From positions 453,892,379-453,956,378 of the forward strand of contig CM077676.1 of the NCBI GenBank assembly GCA_039707655.1: a stretch of 64,000 nt of DNA, read 5' to 3'. The stretch's first letter is position 1, and the number at the start of each line of letters is the position of its first letter. This document shows positions 11,142 through 23,147 of the stretch, in pieces. This DNA comes from Elymus sibiricus. Taxonomy: Eukaryota > Streptophyta > Magnoliopsida > Poales > Poaceae. A program made the translations under genes and the position numbers. The notes beneath the pieces were generated by a model. It saw only the letters and a list, made by a program, of their open reading frames with translations. It was not told the origin of the DNA and did not search any database.

Positions 11142-11560
11142 AAACCGACCTTTCGTCCGCCCCTTTAGTCCCGGTTTGATTACGGCCCGGGACTACTGTG
11201 ACCATTAGTCCCGGTTCCAACGGCTAGGAGCGGTCGGGGGCACGGGCATCATTAGTCCCGGTTCATTTTCTACCTATAGTCCCGGTTTGTGATACAAACC
11301 GGGACTAAAGGGGTGGTGGCAGGCTGGTGTCAGGCTGGGGCCCCCACGATCCCCTTTAGTCCCGGTTTGTATCACAAACCGGGACTAGAGGCGGAACTTT
11401 AGTCCCGGTTTGTGATACAAACCGGGACTAAAGGGGGGGTGGCAGGCTGGTGTCAGGCTGGGGCCCCACGAGCCCCTTTAGTCCCGGTTTGTATCACAAA
11501 CCGACACTAGAGGTGGACCTTTAGTCCCGGTTTGTATAACCAACCGGGACTAAAGACGTC
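11142..11560. repeat. Left subterminal inverted repeats of the CACTA element
   Basis: Repeated units of TTTAGTCCCGGTTTG followed by a short loop and CAAACCGGGACTAAAG occur near 11275, 11354, 11398, 11476 and 11520. Each unit is a near-perfect palindrome of about 36 bases able to form a hairpin. Arrays of this kind bind the element's TNPA protein in maize En/Spm; here that role is inferred from position and form. Confidence 0.8.
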
Positions 11561-12063
11561 CCTATATAAACCCTTCGTCCAGCCCGAGCCCATTCTCTCT
11601 GTTTTCCCCTTTCTCTCCTCTATTCTTCCCCTTGCTCTCGAGCTCATCCTCCATTTTTGCCAAAGATTTGTCAAGATTTGAAGGCACCCCATCTATCCAA
11701 GTGTTCACAAAGGTTAGCAACTTTGTCCTTTCATCTCTCATTGCTAGATTAGCTCGTGCAATGCTCTATAAGTATAGTGATTTGTGGGTTCTATTTGGGA
11801 GTAATTATGTGGGAGTTTATTTGATTTATATGCAATTTGAGCTCAAATTAACTTCTTAGTTTGCATATGTGTAGGTGTGGTTTACTTAGTGCCTTCCCGT
11901 CCCCGTCCTAACCACCGTCGATCGCCCGCACCGTCCCGTCGCTGGCACCACCTTGGTGAGCCTCTTGTTCTTATCCTTTTTATAAAAAAAATCTTATTTG
12001 TATGATTTAGATAGTTAATTGTATAATTTTCTTACATGTATGATTGTTTGTTATACATAGTGC

Positions 12064-12512
12064 CATGACTTTGATATCCGTCCCCGTCGGCCCTCGTCCG
12101 GTTTATGATTCGGATGTGGTATATATATTCTCTTTTATAACTATTTGTTGCATTTCGCGTTTATGACAATTATGCCCATCAAGTTGACATAGATATTTTT
12201 ATCTAGGAGGTATGTGAACTGGAAATTGCAACCGACCCTCTTGTCGAGAAGTTAAATTTAGTTGAAAAAGAAAATGAGTATTTGAAAGAAAAATTGAAAA
12301 GAATTGAAGAAGAGAAGATGAAATTGGAGTTGTATGTTGCCGATGTCGTCGATGATCACAAGATCAAGATGGATGCAATGCGCTTGAAGATTAGAAAGAT
12401 TAGAAACTATGCCGTTAATAAAGAGGCTTGGTATCATTATGCTGTTGGATCAATTATTACCTTAGTTGCGATTTTGATCGCATTTGTTGTTGCATTTAAA
12501 TGCTTTAGCTAG
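12064..12512 (+). CDS. Small coiled-coil, single-membrane-span protein gene of the CACTA element
   Basis: Two exons fit: 12064-12117 (MTLISVPVGPRP...) ending at DV/gtatat, and 12207-12512 after an acceptor atctag. The second exon encodes EVCELEIATDPLVEKLNLVE, then a charged heptad-like stretch (ENEYLKEKLKRIEEEKMKLE, KIKMDAMRLKIRKIRNY). It ends in one strongly hydrophobic segment (AVGSIITLVAILIAFVVAFK) three residues from its stop. So it is a short coiled coil with a C-terminal membrane anchor, about 119 residues in all. No disabling change is visible, unlike its neighbours. It lies just upstream of the TNP2 gene on the same strand. Its role in transposition is unknown to me. Confidence 0.5.
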
Positions 12513-12590
12513 ATAGTTTTATGTTGTTTTATGAGAATAAGTGTGTATGAACTTGTATTAATTTGGGCTTTTCGGTGTTGTGTAATGAAG

Positions 12591-15500
12591 ATGAGTCGGC
12601 AATGGATGTACGATGACCGACGCTCTCCCCAGTTCATTAATGGCGTGCATAGTTTTCTGCGTGCGGCTGAGGCAAACAAGCGGAATGGTTTTATGTGTTG
12701 TCCATGTGGTGTCTGTAAGAATGATAGGAATTACTCTAGCTCAAAAGTCATTCACGTCCACCTGTTTACGTCCGGTTTCATGTCCGGCTATAACTGTTGG
12801 ACCAAGCACGGATAAAGAGGGGTTCTAATGGAAGAGAATGAAGAAGAAGAGGATGATGACAACTATCCTGAGTTCCCTGAATACGATGGTACTACAATGG
12901 GGGAAGAGAATAAAGAAGAAGAAGCTGAAGAAGAGGCATCAGATGGGCCCGCTGATGATCTTGGTCGGGCCATTGCTGATGCAAAGAGAAACTGCGAAAG
13001 TGAAAAGGAGAAGTTGAAGTTGCAGCGCATGTTAGAGGATCACAAAAAATTGTTGTACCCAAATTGCGAAGATGACAAAAAAAAGCTGGGTACCACACTG
13101 GAATTGCTGCAATGGAAGGCAGAGAATGGTGTATCTGACAAGGGATTTGAAAAGTTGCTGAAAATAATGAAGAAGAAGCTTCCAAAGGACAACGAATTGC
13201 CCGACAGTACATACGAAGCAAAGAAGGCTGTCTGCCCTATAGGATTAGAGGTGCAGAAGATACATGCATGCCCTAATGACTGCATCCTCTACCGCGGTGA
13301 GGAGTACGAGAATCTGAATGCATGCCCGGTATGCGGTGCATTGCGCTATAAGATCAGCCGCGATGACCCTGGTGATGATGTTGAGGGCGAGCGCCCCAGG
13401 AAGAGGATTCCTGCCAAGGTGATGTGGTATGCTCCTATAATACCACGGTTGAAACGTTTGTTCCAAAACAAAGAGCATGCCAAGTTGATGCGATGGCACA
13501 AAGAAGACCGTAAGAAAGACGGGAAGTTGAGAGTACCCGCTGACGGGTCGCAGTGGAGAAAAATCGAGAGGAAGTGGCGGGACTTTGCAGATGACGCAAG
13601 GAACGTATGGTTTGGTTTAAGTGCAGATGGCATTAATCCTTTTGGGGAGCAGAGCAGCAATCATAGCACCTGGCCTGTGACTCTATGTATCTATAACCTT
13701 CCTCCTTGGTTGTGCATGAAGCGGAAGTTCATTATGATGCCAGTGCTCATCCAAGGCCCCAAGCAACCCGGCAACGACATTGATGTGTACCTAAGGCCAT
13801 TAGCTGAAGAACTTTTACAGCTATGGGACATAAAAGGTGTACGTGTGTGGGATGAGCACAAACAGCAGGAATTTGACCTACGAGCGTTGCTGTTTGTAAC
13901 CATCAATGATTGGCCTGCTCTTAGCAACCTTTCAGGACAGACAAACAAGGGATACCACGCATGCACGCACTGTTTAGATGAGACCAAAAGTATATATTTG
14001 GATAAATGTAAGAAGAATGTGTACCTGGGACATCATCGATTTCTTCCGATCAAGCATCTCTTAAGAAAGAAAGGCAAGCATTTCAAAGGTGAGGCAGATC
14101 ACCGGAAGAAGCCTCGCCACCGTACTGGTCATGATATAGTTGATATGGTCAAGGATTTAAAAGTAATCTTTGGAAAGGGTCCTGGCGGACAATCTGTTCC
14201 GAATGACGCTGACGGACACGCACCCATGTGGAAGAAGAAATCTATATTTTGGTACCTACCCTATTGGAAAGACCTAGAGGTCCGCTCTGCAATCGACGTG
14301 ATGCACGTGACGAATAATCTTTGCGTGAACTGCTAGGCTTCTTGGGCGTGTATGGGAAGACAAAAGATACACCGGAGGCACGGGAGGACCAGCAACGTAT
14401 GCACGGAAAAGACGGCATGCATCCAAAGCAGTATCAAGGTCCTGCCAGCTACGCTCTTACCAAAGAAGAGAAGGAAATCTCTTTGAATGCCTGCTCAGTA
14501 TGAAGGTCCCGTCTGGCTTCTCGTCAAATATAAAGGGAATAATAAATATGGCAGAGAAAAAGTTCCAGAACCTAAAGTCCCATGACTGCCACGTGATTAT
14601 GACACAATTGCTTCCGGTTGCATTGAGGGGGCTTCTACCGGACAACGTTCGATTAGCCATTGTGAAGCTATGTGCATTCCTCAATGCAATCTCTCAGAAG
14701 GTAATCGATCCAGAAATCCTACCAAGGTTACAGAATGATTTGGTGCAATGTCTTGTCAGTTTCGAGTTGGTGTTCCCACCATCCTTCTTCAATATCATGA
14801 CGCACATCCTAGTTCACCTAGTCGACGAGATTGCCATTCTGGGTCCTGTATTTATACACAATATGTTCCCCTTTGAGAGGTTCATGGGAGTCTTAAAGAA
14901 ATATGTTCATAACCGTGCTAGGCCAGAAGGAAGCATCTCCAAGGGCCATGAAACAGAGGAGGTCATTGAGCTTTGTGTTGACTTTATTCCTGACCTTAAG
15001 CCGATTGGTGTTCCCGAATCGCGGCATGAGGACAGACTGGGTGGAAAAGGCACGCTAGGAAAGGATTCAGTAATATGTATGGACGGGCATTCTTGGGCGC
15101 AAGCACACTACACAGTTCTACAAAATTCCAGCTTGGTGGCTCCGTATATCGAGGAACACCTGGATAGTGTACGCTCCAAGAACCCGGAGCAGTCTGAGCC
15201 CTGGATCAAATGTACACACATGGCGTCATTCGGCGGTTGGTTGCAAACATGTCTCATGCATGACGGCACTGTTGGAGATGAGCTGTACTTGCTGGCCAAG
15301 TCACCATCTTCGACTATATCGACTTTCAAAGGGTACGAGATAAATGGGAATACATTTTACACGATCGCCCAAGATAAAAAGAGCACCAACCAAAACAGTG
15401 GTGTCCGCTTTGATGCAGCAAACACCAATAGGCCAAAGGACACATATTATGGTTACATAGTGGAGATATGGGAACTTGACTATGGACGTGATTTGAAGGT

Positions 15501-15936
15501 CCCTTTGTTTCGGTGCAAATGGGTCAATCTAACCGGAGGCGGGGTAAAGGAAGACCCGCGATACGGAATGACAACAGTGGATCTCAACAATCTTGGGTAC
15601 ACAGACGAACCATTCGTCCTAGCCAATGATGTGGCGCAGGTTTTCTATGTGAAGGACATGTCTACCAAGCCAAGAAAAAGAAAATATAAGGAAGCGAAGA
15701 TATCATACGATGAGCCAAAGCGCCACATAGTTCTTTCAGGGAAAAGAAACATCGTGGGAGTGGAGGACAAGACAGACATGTCAGAAGATTATGAAAAGTT
15801 TCATGAAATTGCTCCCTTCATAGTGAAGACTGACCCAAGCATCCTGTTAAATGATGAAGATTGTCCATGGTTACGGCGCAAAGGGACACACGCGAAGAAA
15901 AAGTTTTATACCCCAATATCCCACTCTGGGATGTGA
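12591..15936 (+). pseudogene. CACTA TNP2-type transposase, disabled by one stop and two frameshifts
   Basis: From ATG 12591 (MSRQWMYDDRRSPQF) the first 75 residues match the N-terminal 'transposase-associated' domain, with Cys pairs CCPCGVCKND. A TAA at 12813-12815 interrupts the same frame, which reopens at once into an acidic linker (EENEEEEDDD). The catalytic TNP2 domain (Transposase_21 type) lies at about 13240-14430, with CPNDCILYRGEEYENLNACP, VWFGLSADGINPFG, HACTHCLDETKS and DVMHVTNNLC. One base is missing near 14331 (NLCVN/LLGFLGVYGK) and another near 14476 (FECLLSMKVPSGF). The C-terminal half (14500-15936) carries FPFERFMGVLKKYVHNRARP and YGYIVEIWELDYG, matching the DUF4218 and DUF4216 parts of plant TNP2 proteins. 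It would cut the element ends, but this copy cannot make a full protein. Confidence 0.85.
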
Positions 15937-16798
15937 CCGGCTTCACCGTCATCACTTTCTTCTCTATTGAGTTTTCGGACTTATCTGGAAAGTCCCACTT
16001 TGGACAAACCGGAGGGAATCTTTGTAATAGTTAGGGTATATATATGTGTTTTGGCATTTGAAACGCGAAGGAACGCTATTTTTCATGCATTTATTGATTT
16101 TTTGAGCTAAATGACCCTGAAATTGAAAAGCACTACAAATGAACTCTGAAAAGGTTGAAACTTGGCATGGTATCATCATTTCACCCACATAGCATGTGCT
16201 AAAAAGTTGAGAGGGTTACGGCAAAAACTGGATGCACTTCGTGTACAAACTGGACAATCTCTTTCGAAGTATCAGGGTTTCGGACGAAAACTCATCTGTT
16301 ACAAAGGCATTTCATTTTTTTAAACTTATTTTAACTCCAGACTTTTTGTGCATTCAACATGCACCATTCAAAGCCACATCATAAATTTTCAACCCTTTCT
16401 GACTTCATTCGCTATTTTTCATGCATTTAATGATTTTTTTTTAGCTATAAAACTAAAAGAGCTAAACAGAATCTGTTTTTGATTAAAACACCTATTTAAA
16501 TAACCTAAAAATTACCAAATTGAACATACGGATAAAACACACTAATATTAAACAGCAGGAAAAAGAATCACTCAAAAATCTATTTTTAAAGTAAAGTTAT
16601 TCACAAACTAGTGATTCACACAAATTTCCAAGAATTCAAATTTAAACTATTCAAATTTGAAAACTACTGGCACTAACAGAAAGTTTATAATTTTTGTGAC
16701 CTAAACCAAAAAGATTCACTCAAAAACTCTAAATATTTGGCTGTAAGTAGAAACAAAATAAAAAAAATAAAGCAAAAAACAAAAAAAATTTGGAAAAG
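15937..16798. other. AT-rich spacer of the CACTA element
   Basis: Downstream of the TNP2 gene, with no coding sequence I can support. The phrase TTTCATGCATTTATTGATTTTTTGAGC (near 16080) recurs as a close variant near 16416. I see no other structure. Confidence 0.4.
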
Positions 16799-17297
16799 AC
16801 CTTTAGTCCCGATTGGAGCCACCAACCGGGACTAAAACATTTGCAAAAAATAAAAAAATGCCCGCCTACTAGGCCACCACGGCCTGCATACGACTAGAAA
16901 CCCAACTTTATATGGGCCAGGATGCAGGCCCGCAGGACAAGTAGTCCCAACAGGGCAGAGAGGAACGTTAGGCATATACTGCCTACTTTAGAGAGGAGCT
17001 CGAGACGGTTATCACAGCGGGGCTTATAAACAGGTGCGAATGCCTCTCGCTAGGCGAGGTGGGACTAAACTTCCACCACGCCAGGACCAACACTTTAGTC
17101 CCGGTTGGTGGCTCCAACCGGGACTAAAGGCCCCCCTTTTGTCCCGGTGCGAGCCACGAACCGGGACTAAAGGTCTGAGCTTCCCGCCGCTCGGCCTGGT
17201 GAAATTCACCTTTAGTCCCGGCTGGTGGCTCGCACCGGGACTAAAGGTAGGCCTTTAGTCCTGGTTGGAGCCACCAACCGGGACTAAAGGTCCAGGT
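16799..17297. repeat. Internal block of CACTA subterminal-type repeats
   Basis: Inverted units of the same kind as at the element ends (CTTTAGTCCCG...CCGGGACTAAA) occur here near 16800, 17093, 17137, 17211 and 17252, about 6 kb from either end. They stop directly before GGTCCAGGTATATATATTAACC, a TATA-like word at about 17289-17310. The block may serve as a promoter-proximal binding array for the following gene, or mark the seam of two fused CACTA elements. Confidence 0.65.
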
Positions 17298-17881
17298 ATA
17301 TATATTAACCGCCCCGGCCCTTCTTCCTCCCCAATCTTCTTTCTCTTCGCGCCTCTGCCCCGACGCCGAACCACCGCCACGCCGCCGCCAGGCTGCCGCG
17401 ACGCCCTGCCCCGAGCCGTCCCCGAGCCCGCTGACCATCGCCGGACCTCCTCGCCGTCCTTCCTGAGCATCGCCGCCCCCGAGCCCACTCCTCGTCGCCG
17501 CCCCCGATCGATCCCCGTCCTCGTCGTCGCCGCCCCACGGTGAGCACCCTTTTCCCCTCCTCCCCCTCTTCCCCAAATGGATGGATGGATGGATTCATGG
17601 ATGGATGGATGGATGGATTCATGGATGGATGGCAGTAGGTGAACCCTAGTTCATCACTTTGTTTGAAATTTTGTGATGTTAAATTTGTTTAGTGTGGATA
17701 TGAGGTAGTAATAGAGGTGTGTTGATGAATGTATGGATAGATTGTATGGATATGTTGTAGTTAATTTTTTTAATTTGTATGGATGAATAATTTTTTTTGT
17801 TGTATATGTACGGATATATGGAAATTTGATGAATGGATGTATGTGTATGTATGGATATATGGATATGCATGTGATGAATTG

Positions 17882-17949
<68 letters not shown>

Positions 17950-18404
17950 GTATATATATATATATGTATATATATATAGGTTGCCCGGCCCCGACGCCCT
18001 GCCCCGATCCCCTCCTGGTTTGCTCGTATTGGAAGTAATGCTCTGTATGTAGATGAACGGTGGAATTTGCATAGATTGTTTTTTTTTCACTAGCTAGTTT
18101 TTTTTCTTCTGTTTTTTAGTTTTTTATACTTTTAATGTTGTATCATGTATATTATAGAAAAAATTTGCATAGAAAAAAGTTGCATAGAAAAAAGTTGACC
18201 ATGTATTAAAAATATTTTAATGTTGTATCTTAAAAATATTGATCAAAAACATGTTAATATATTATTTGGAAAATGTTAATATCTTAATGTTGTATTTGCA
18301 AAAGTTTGTCATGTATTTGCAAAATCAAGTGAACAAGAATTACAAAAATCATAATCAAGCATTTAATTTTTTTTAAATTTGCATAGAAACATTTTTGGCG
18401 TCGA
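17298..18404 (+). other. Leader/intron region of the second CACTA gene with simple repeats
   Basis: After the TATA-like word the sequence is C-rich up to a donor-like CCCCACG/gtgagc at about 17539, as in a plant 5'-UTR exon. It then holds ATGGATGGATGG repeats (17578-17632) and a TA/TATG dinucleotide run (17883-17979). The rest is AT-rich. No coding sequence can be supported in this part. Confidence 0.4.
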
Positions 18405-18832
18405 CGATGCCCGGCCCGCATCCTCGTTGTCGACTCGGTGGCGACAACCTGCTTGAGAGGCGCCATGTCCGGGACTGGGCTCCGCCGGGCTGGCACTGGG
18501 AGGTGTTACCTTCCGGGGCGCGTAGCTTGGTGAGGAACCGGGCTCCCATCGTCGACCCGGAGCTTCTTTGGTGGCGGTCGCGTGGGCCACTATCGGTGCG
18601 GAGGTAGCCGGCCCCCGAGGAGGTGGTACATCGTCGTGTCAGGGAGGAGGACGAGCACGTCCGTCGCTACATGGTTGCGTTGGACGTCAGGTTCTCCAAT
18701 ACCTGGCAGGTTCTTCAGGGATCTCACCCGAGCTATGATCCTGTGATGGTTCCTTCTCTTTGGGTGTCCACCGCCCGCGCGTCAGGAACCGCGAGTCAAC
18801 TGGATTATTCGATAGTATTCGATCTGTATTAG
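18405..18832 (+). pseudogene. GC-rich captured gene fragment of unknown origin
   Basis: Open reading from 18407 gives MPGPHPRCRLGGDNLLERRH, then DWAPPGWHWEVLPSGARSLV and DPELLWWRSRGPLSV. A TAG follows at 18606-18608, after which the frame reopens as HRRVREEDEHVRRYMVALDV. Base composition is sharply higher in GC than either side. It looks like exonic sequence picked up by the transposon, but I cannot name its source. Confidence 0.35.
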
Positions 18833-18833
18833 C

Positions 18834-19170
18834 TAGTGATGTTATATGATAATATTCGAGATGTATTAGTGATAATACTCGAGATGTATTCGAGATTATA
18901 TTCGATGATGCATTAGTGATAATATTCGAGATGTATTCGAGATAATATTCGAGATGTATTAGTGATAATATTCGAGATGTATTCGTGATAATATTCGAGA
19001 TGTATTCGAGATTATATTCGATAATATTCGATGATGCATTAACCGGATTATTATTCGAGATGTATTAGTGATAATATTCGAGATGTATTCGAGATTATAT
19101 TCGATAATATTCGATGATGCATTAATTGGATTATTCGAGATGTATTAGTGATATTATTCGAGATGCATTC
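18834..19170. repeat. AT-rich minisatellite (GATAATATTCGAGATGTATT)
   Basis: A tandem array of units built from GATAATATTCGAGATGTATT with alternating endings (AGT or CGA) and a longer variant holding GATTATATTCGATAATATTC and GATGATGCATTA. Unit length alternates between about 18 and 60 bp. It lies 50 bp before the TNPA-type gene. Confidence 0.75.
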
Positions 19171-19217
19171 TATTTGAATACTAAATTGTTATATCTTTCT
19201 TCTGGATTAGTTAAGCT

Positions 19218-22200
19218 ATGGACGCTAGCGGCAGAGACGACCATGATCAAGAGCATATCATGTTCGACAAGATCCGAAACCCAGAGGGTGAACCTGAAGA
19301 TGACGGCTCACAATATCTGAACAATTCCGGAGAGGGAATATTTGAGGAAGAACCAATAGACGAAGGCCACACAAACAATGATGGCGAAGGCAATGATCTT
19401 CAATTAACAAAGACCGGCGAGGTATATATAAGGCCTCTGGTGATCATTACATGTATTAATTGATTTGTATATATATATATATTAACGAATCTTTCTTCTT
19501 TTAGCCCTCCGGATCGAGCAAATCTTCTACAAGCAGGGCAGTACGAGGCCCGGCCAAAAAGTTGCAGGCTGGCATAAAGTACAACATCGATGAGATCAAA
19601 CCAAATGGCGAACCGCTTGCTCCTAAAAAGAATGCGGACAAATTTACTCGTCAGTGCGGAGTTATTGTCAGGGACCAAATCCCGATCTCCGTTCAAGAAT
19701 GGAATAAGCCAAAGGGAGATCGAGGAGTTAGTTTTGTCGATGAAAGAGCAAAAGATCTGCTTTGGGAAACGCTCATGTCACATTTCACCCTACCAGAGCA
19801 TTTAACAGATGCAGAACGGGAGAAAGTCAAGAAGAGTGCTCTTCAGAAGATGGCCACACAATTCCGCAACCACAAGAAAAGATTATGGGCCTGGTACGTC
19901 AAAACAGGAAAGCAGACTCGAGAATTCACTGGAGCACTGGAGAAGGCAAAGGATCACTGGGACTTATTTGTGGAGTTCAAGGAATCAGAAGCAGCTAAGG
20001 AACGGTCGAGGAAAAACAAGATCAATGCTGAGAAGAAACAGTTTCACCATGTTCTGGGGCCAGGTGGCTACAAGACTGGTCGGCCTAAGTGGGATGAATC
20101 TGAGGAAATGATGATTGCTGCAGGGGTCACTCCAAAAACATTGGGTTGGCCCGACAGGTGCAGGACTTGGTTTTATGCGCATGGGGGAAAGTTGGACCCA
20201 AAGACAGGGGAGATTATTGAGCAGGCAAGTCTTAAAGAAGCCTCGAATGCTTTACTTGATGCAATAGAAGCGGCTCGAACGGGGGTGTTCCAGCCCGAGA
20301 GAGAGAACGACAAGCTTACACGCGCCCTCGGGAATCCTGAACACCCGGGACGAACATGAGGCAAAGGCGTTGTTCCGTGGGTTGAGGGGTTTGCGGACTG
20401 GAACGTCAGTTACAGAAGTCGTGCGAGAAAGAAGAAGCAGGATGCAGACCGGTTTCAACAGCTAGAAGCAAAGCACGCGGAGTTTGAACGCGCTTTCATG
20501 CGGCAGCAGGAGCAGATCGACACACTTAGCCTGGAAAGGGCGTCTTAGCGGCAGCAGCAAGCAGATCCAGCATTGGATAGCACCATCCCATCTATGCCGA
20601 AAAGCAGCGTGGGTTCCACGGGGGTCCCGGCCGATGGTGCACTGCTGGCTCGCTACCCCATGGATGATATCGAAGAGACGACAAGTTGTGAGCTACACCT
20701 TCCACTGAAGAACATATCCATGAAGGTGGCGGACGGCTATGCTTTACCAAATCCCCCTGAAGCAACCTTCCACGGCAATCCGATTCCACCTGGCTATGCT
20801 CGTGTCGGGGTGGATGAAGTTCTGTCGGCATATGACTCACTACAGCTTGACTTTCCTGGAGGTCAAGGGGAGCAGACATTGGGAGAAGTGATACGTGGTA
20901 TCATTGTATGGAGAAAGGATTGCATCGTCTTTCCAAACTCGACGCCAAGGGCACCGACTCCTCCTCCAAGTCCGCCGCGTCAGCCGACTCCAACCCACCT
21001 CGAGACGGAGCGCAGCGCGAGTCCGCCACCATATCGATCTCCGCCGCGTCAGCCGAATCCACCCCACCTCGAGACGGAGCCCAGCGCGAGTACGCGATAT
21101 CGATCTCCGCCGCGTGGGCCAACTCCAAAGCGGAAGAGAGCACCAAAGAAGAAACTCGAGCCTCCTGCCAAAAAGAAGTTGGCTTACGAGATGACTAAGG
21201 ACGAAACCAAAGCCCAAGTGGCTTCCGAATTGCAGGCCCATTTTGCACCGAAACCGCCCCGCCGCCAAAGGAGAAAATACATGAGAAAGTCGTACAACAC
21301 TTTCTGGATAATGCTAAACCGGCTGTGGAGAAAAGGCAATCAGACTATGAACGCTCTATTAGCAAGTCATATTATCAACAAAAAAGCAGCAGTCGAGCCT
21401 TACAGGTAGTAATAAAAGCGGGAAAACTGTTCCCCAACTCGGAGAACAGGCAGTGCAATCGATCCCCCCGCTCAAGGTGAGTACCGATAAGGCGGTAACC
21501 GACGCTGAAAGAGAGATGGCTAGAGAGATGGGTGTCACTGTTGAACAACTCCTAGGCATCGAGGAATTTCCCACGATGGATCCGAAGGAACTAGCATGGA
21601 AATATGTCGCCGGGAAGCCTCTGGTCAGGCCTGACGAGGAGGAGCTTCTACCAACGCAAATGCGCAAATTGCATCAGTGGTACCTGAGAGAAGTAAATGC
21701 CAGGCGAGAGAGCCTCATGGTGAAAGTCAAGCCAGAGCATTACTTCCATGGAAATGCTGTGTGGATTGAAATTCCAGAGCTTTTTCAGTTATTCAATCAA
21801 GACGCACTCGACAAATCTCTCGTCAGTTGCTATTGTCTGTAAGTGATTTCTTTCTATAATTTAAGTCTCTAGCTCAGCTCGTTCATTGCCTGTAATTATC
21901 CTCACTATATTATTTTGTGTGGTATTATATATGCAGAATGAAGATTTTTGAAATGAACAGAGATAGAGTCTATGGCATTGGGTTCATTGACCCAAATACC
22001 GTTTATGAAACTGTGTTAAATAACCACCCATAAGATACAGAGAATAGCTTGCTAATGTTTTTGAAGGACCTAAATACCAGACCAGAAATAATTTTTCCTT
22101 ACAACTTCAGGTGAGTGTTACTGTCTAGTACTACAAATTCTATTTTTGCTTACTCGATGTTAAGTGTAGTTGATGAGTTATGCATGCCCGCTTATACAAA

Positions 22201-22901
22201 CGTGTGCGCAGATTCCACTGGATCCTGCTAATCATTAGAGTTGACGAGGGAACTGTTGAAGTACTGGACTCACTAGGTAAAGACCCTGAAGAATACAGAA
22301 GCCTGAAGTTGATGCTCGACAGGTAATTTCAATCATTATCGCACTATGTCGGCCTCTTTAGTTCATTTCCTGATATCAAGTAATTAATAACTCCTTTATT
22401 CATTTTCTTTGTTGGGCAGGGTTTGGAAAAAGTTCATCCAAGAGGTTGTCGGTCAATGGAAACCACAGCTGAAATGGCGACGGGGCAAGGTAATTAAGTA
22501 GTACTAGCTACGTCCGCGCATCTCTTTAATTCTAGTTTCAATACCATTATCATGCTTGATTATTATCTGATTGAATTCTATTCTTGTAAAGTACTGTATG
22601 AGGCAGGAAAAGGGGACAAATTTATGTGCATACTATGTTTTCGAGTTCATTCGCTCTATTACCGAAAAGACCAAAGATGAAAGATATCTTTGGGTACGTA
22701 AACACTATTCACATTTTTTTTATCATGATCTAATATATATACACACAACTAATATATTGATATTGATCTCCTTCTTTAAAGATGATGGAGATGCGGGATA
22801 GGCTCCTACCAAAGGACAGCATACGAGCACTTCAAGAGGAAATGGCGGGATTTTTTCTTCAGCAGGTCATATCTCCCGACGGAGTATACCATTTCACCTA
22901 A
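19218..22901 (+). pseudogene. CACTA TNPA-like (Transposase_24) protein fused to Ulp1-type cysteine protease
   Basis: Exon 1 (19218-19421) starts MDASGRDDHDQEHIMFDKIR. Exon 2 (from 19505) carries a DNA-binding region typical of plant Ptta/En/Spm proteins: KYNIDEIKPNGEPLAPKK, CGVIVRDQIPISVQEW, MATQFRNHKKRLWAWYVK, KDHWDLFVEFKESE and GPGGYKTGRPKWDESEE. A Pro-rich linker with duplicated PPRQP(T/N)P.HLETE segments follows near 20970-21110. The 3' exons (21937-22110, 22212-22322, 22420-22489, 22592-22693, 22782-22901) encode an Ulp1/C48 peptidase fold with the catalytic His in FRFHWILLIIRV, Asp in VEVLDSLGKD and Cys in GTNLCAYYVFEF. In-frame stops lie at 20357, 20546 and 22031, and a frameshift near 21260. 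The copy is dead, though the protease triad is still readable. Confidence 0.8.
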
Positions 22902-23147
22902 TGCCTGCATGTAATGATCTGCAAATTGTAGGAGAAATTGTATATACCAAATTGTATATATATGTGTATGCATGCATGGTCGTACGAGAAATTCTATGAT
23001 ATATGATTGGTTCTATGAGAAATTCTATTATATATGCATAACATGTACAGTACGTAGTAGCGTAAAATATGTTTGAAATGAAAAAGAATTAAATGGAAAA
23101 CATAAAATCAAAAGGAAAAATAAACAATAAACCCTAAACCCCTAAAC

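Noticed and set aside
11142..11560. Regularly spaced palindromes that could suggest a CRISPR-like array
   Set aside because: The units are CACTA subterminal inverted repeats in a plant transposon; spacing is irregular and there are no cas genes.
17883..17979. TA-rich run as a possible origin or matrix-attachment site
   Set aside because: It is a simple dinucleotide microsatellite; nothing else supports a special role.
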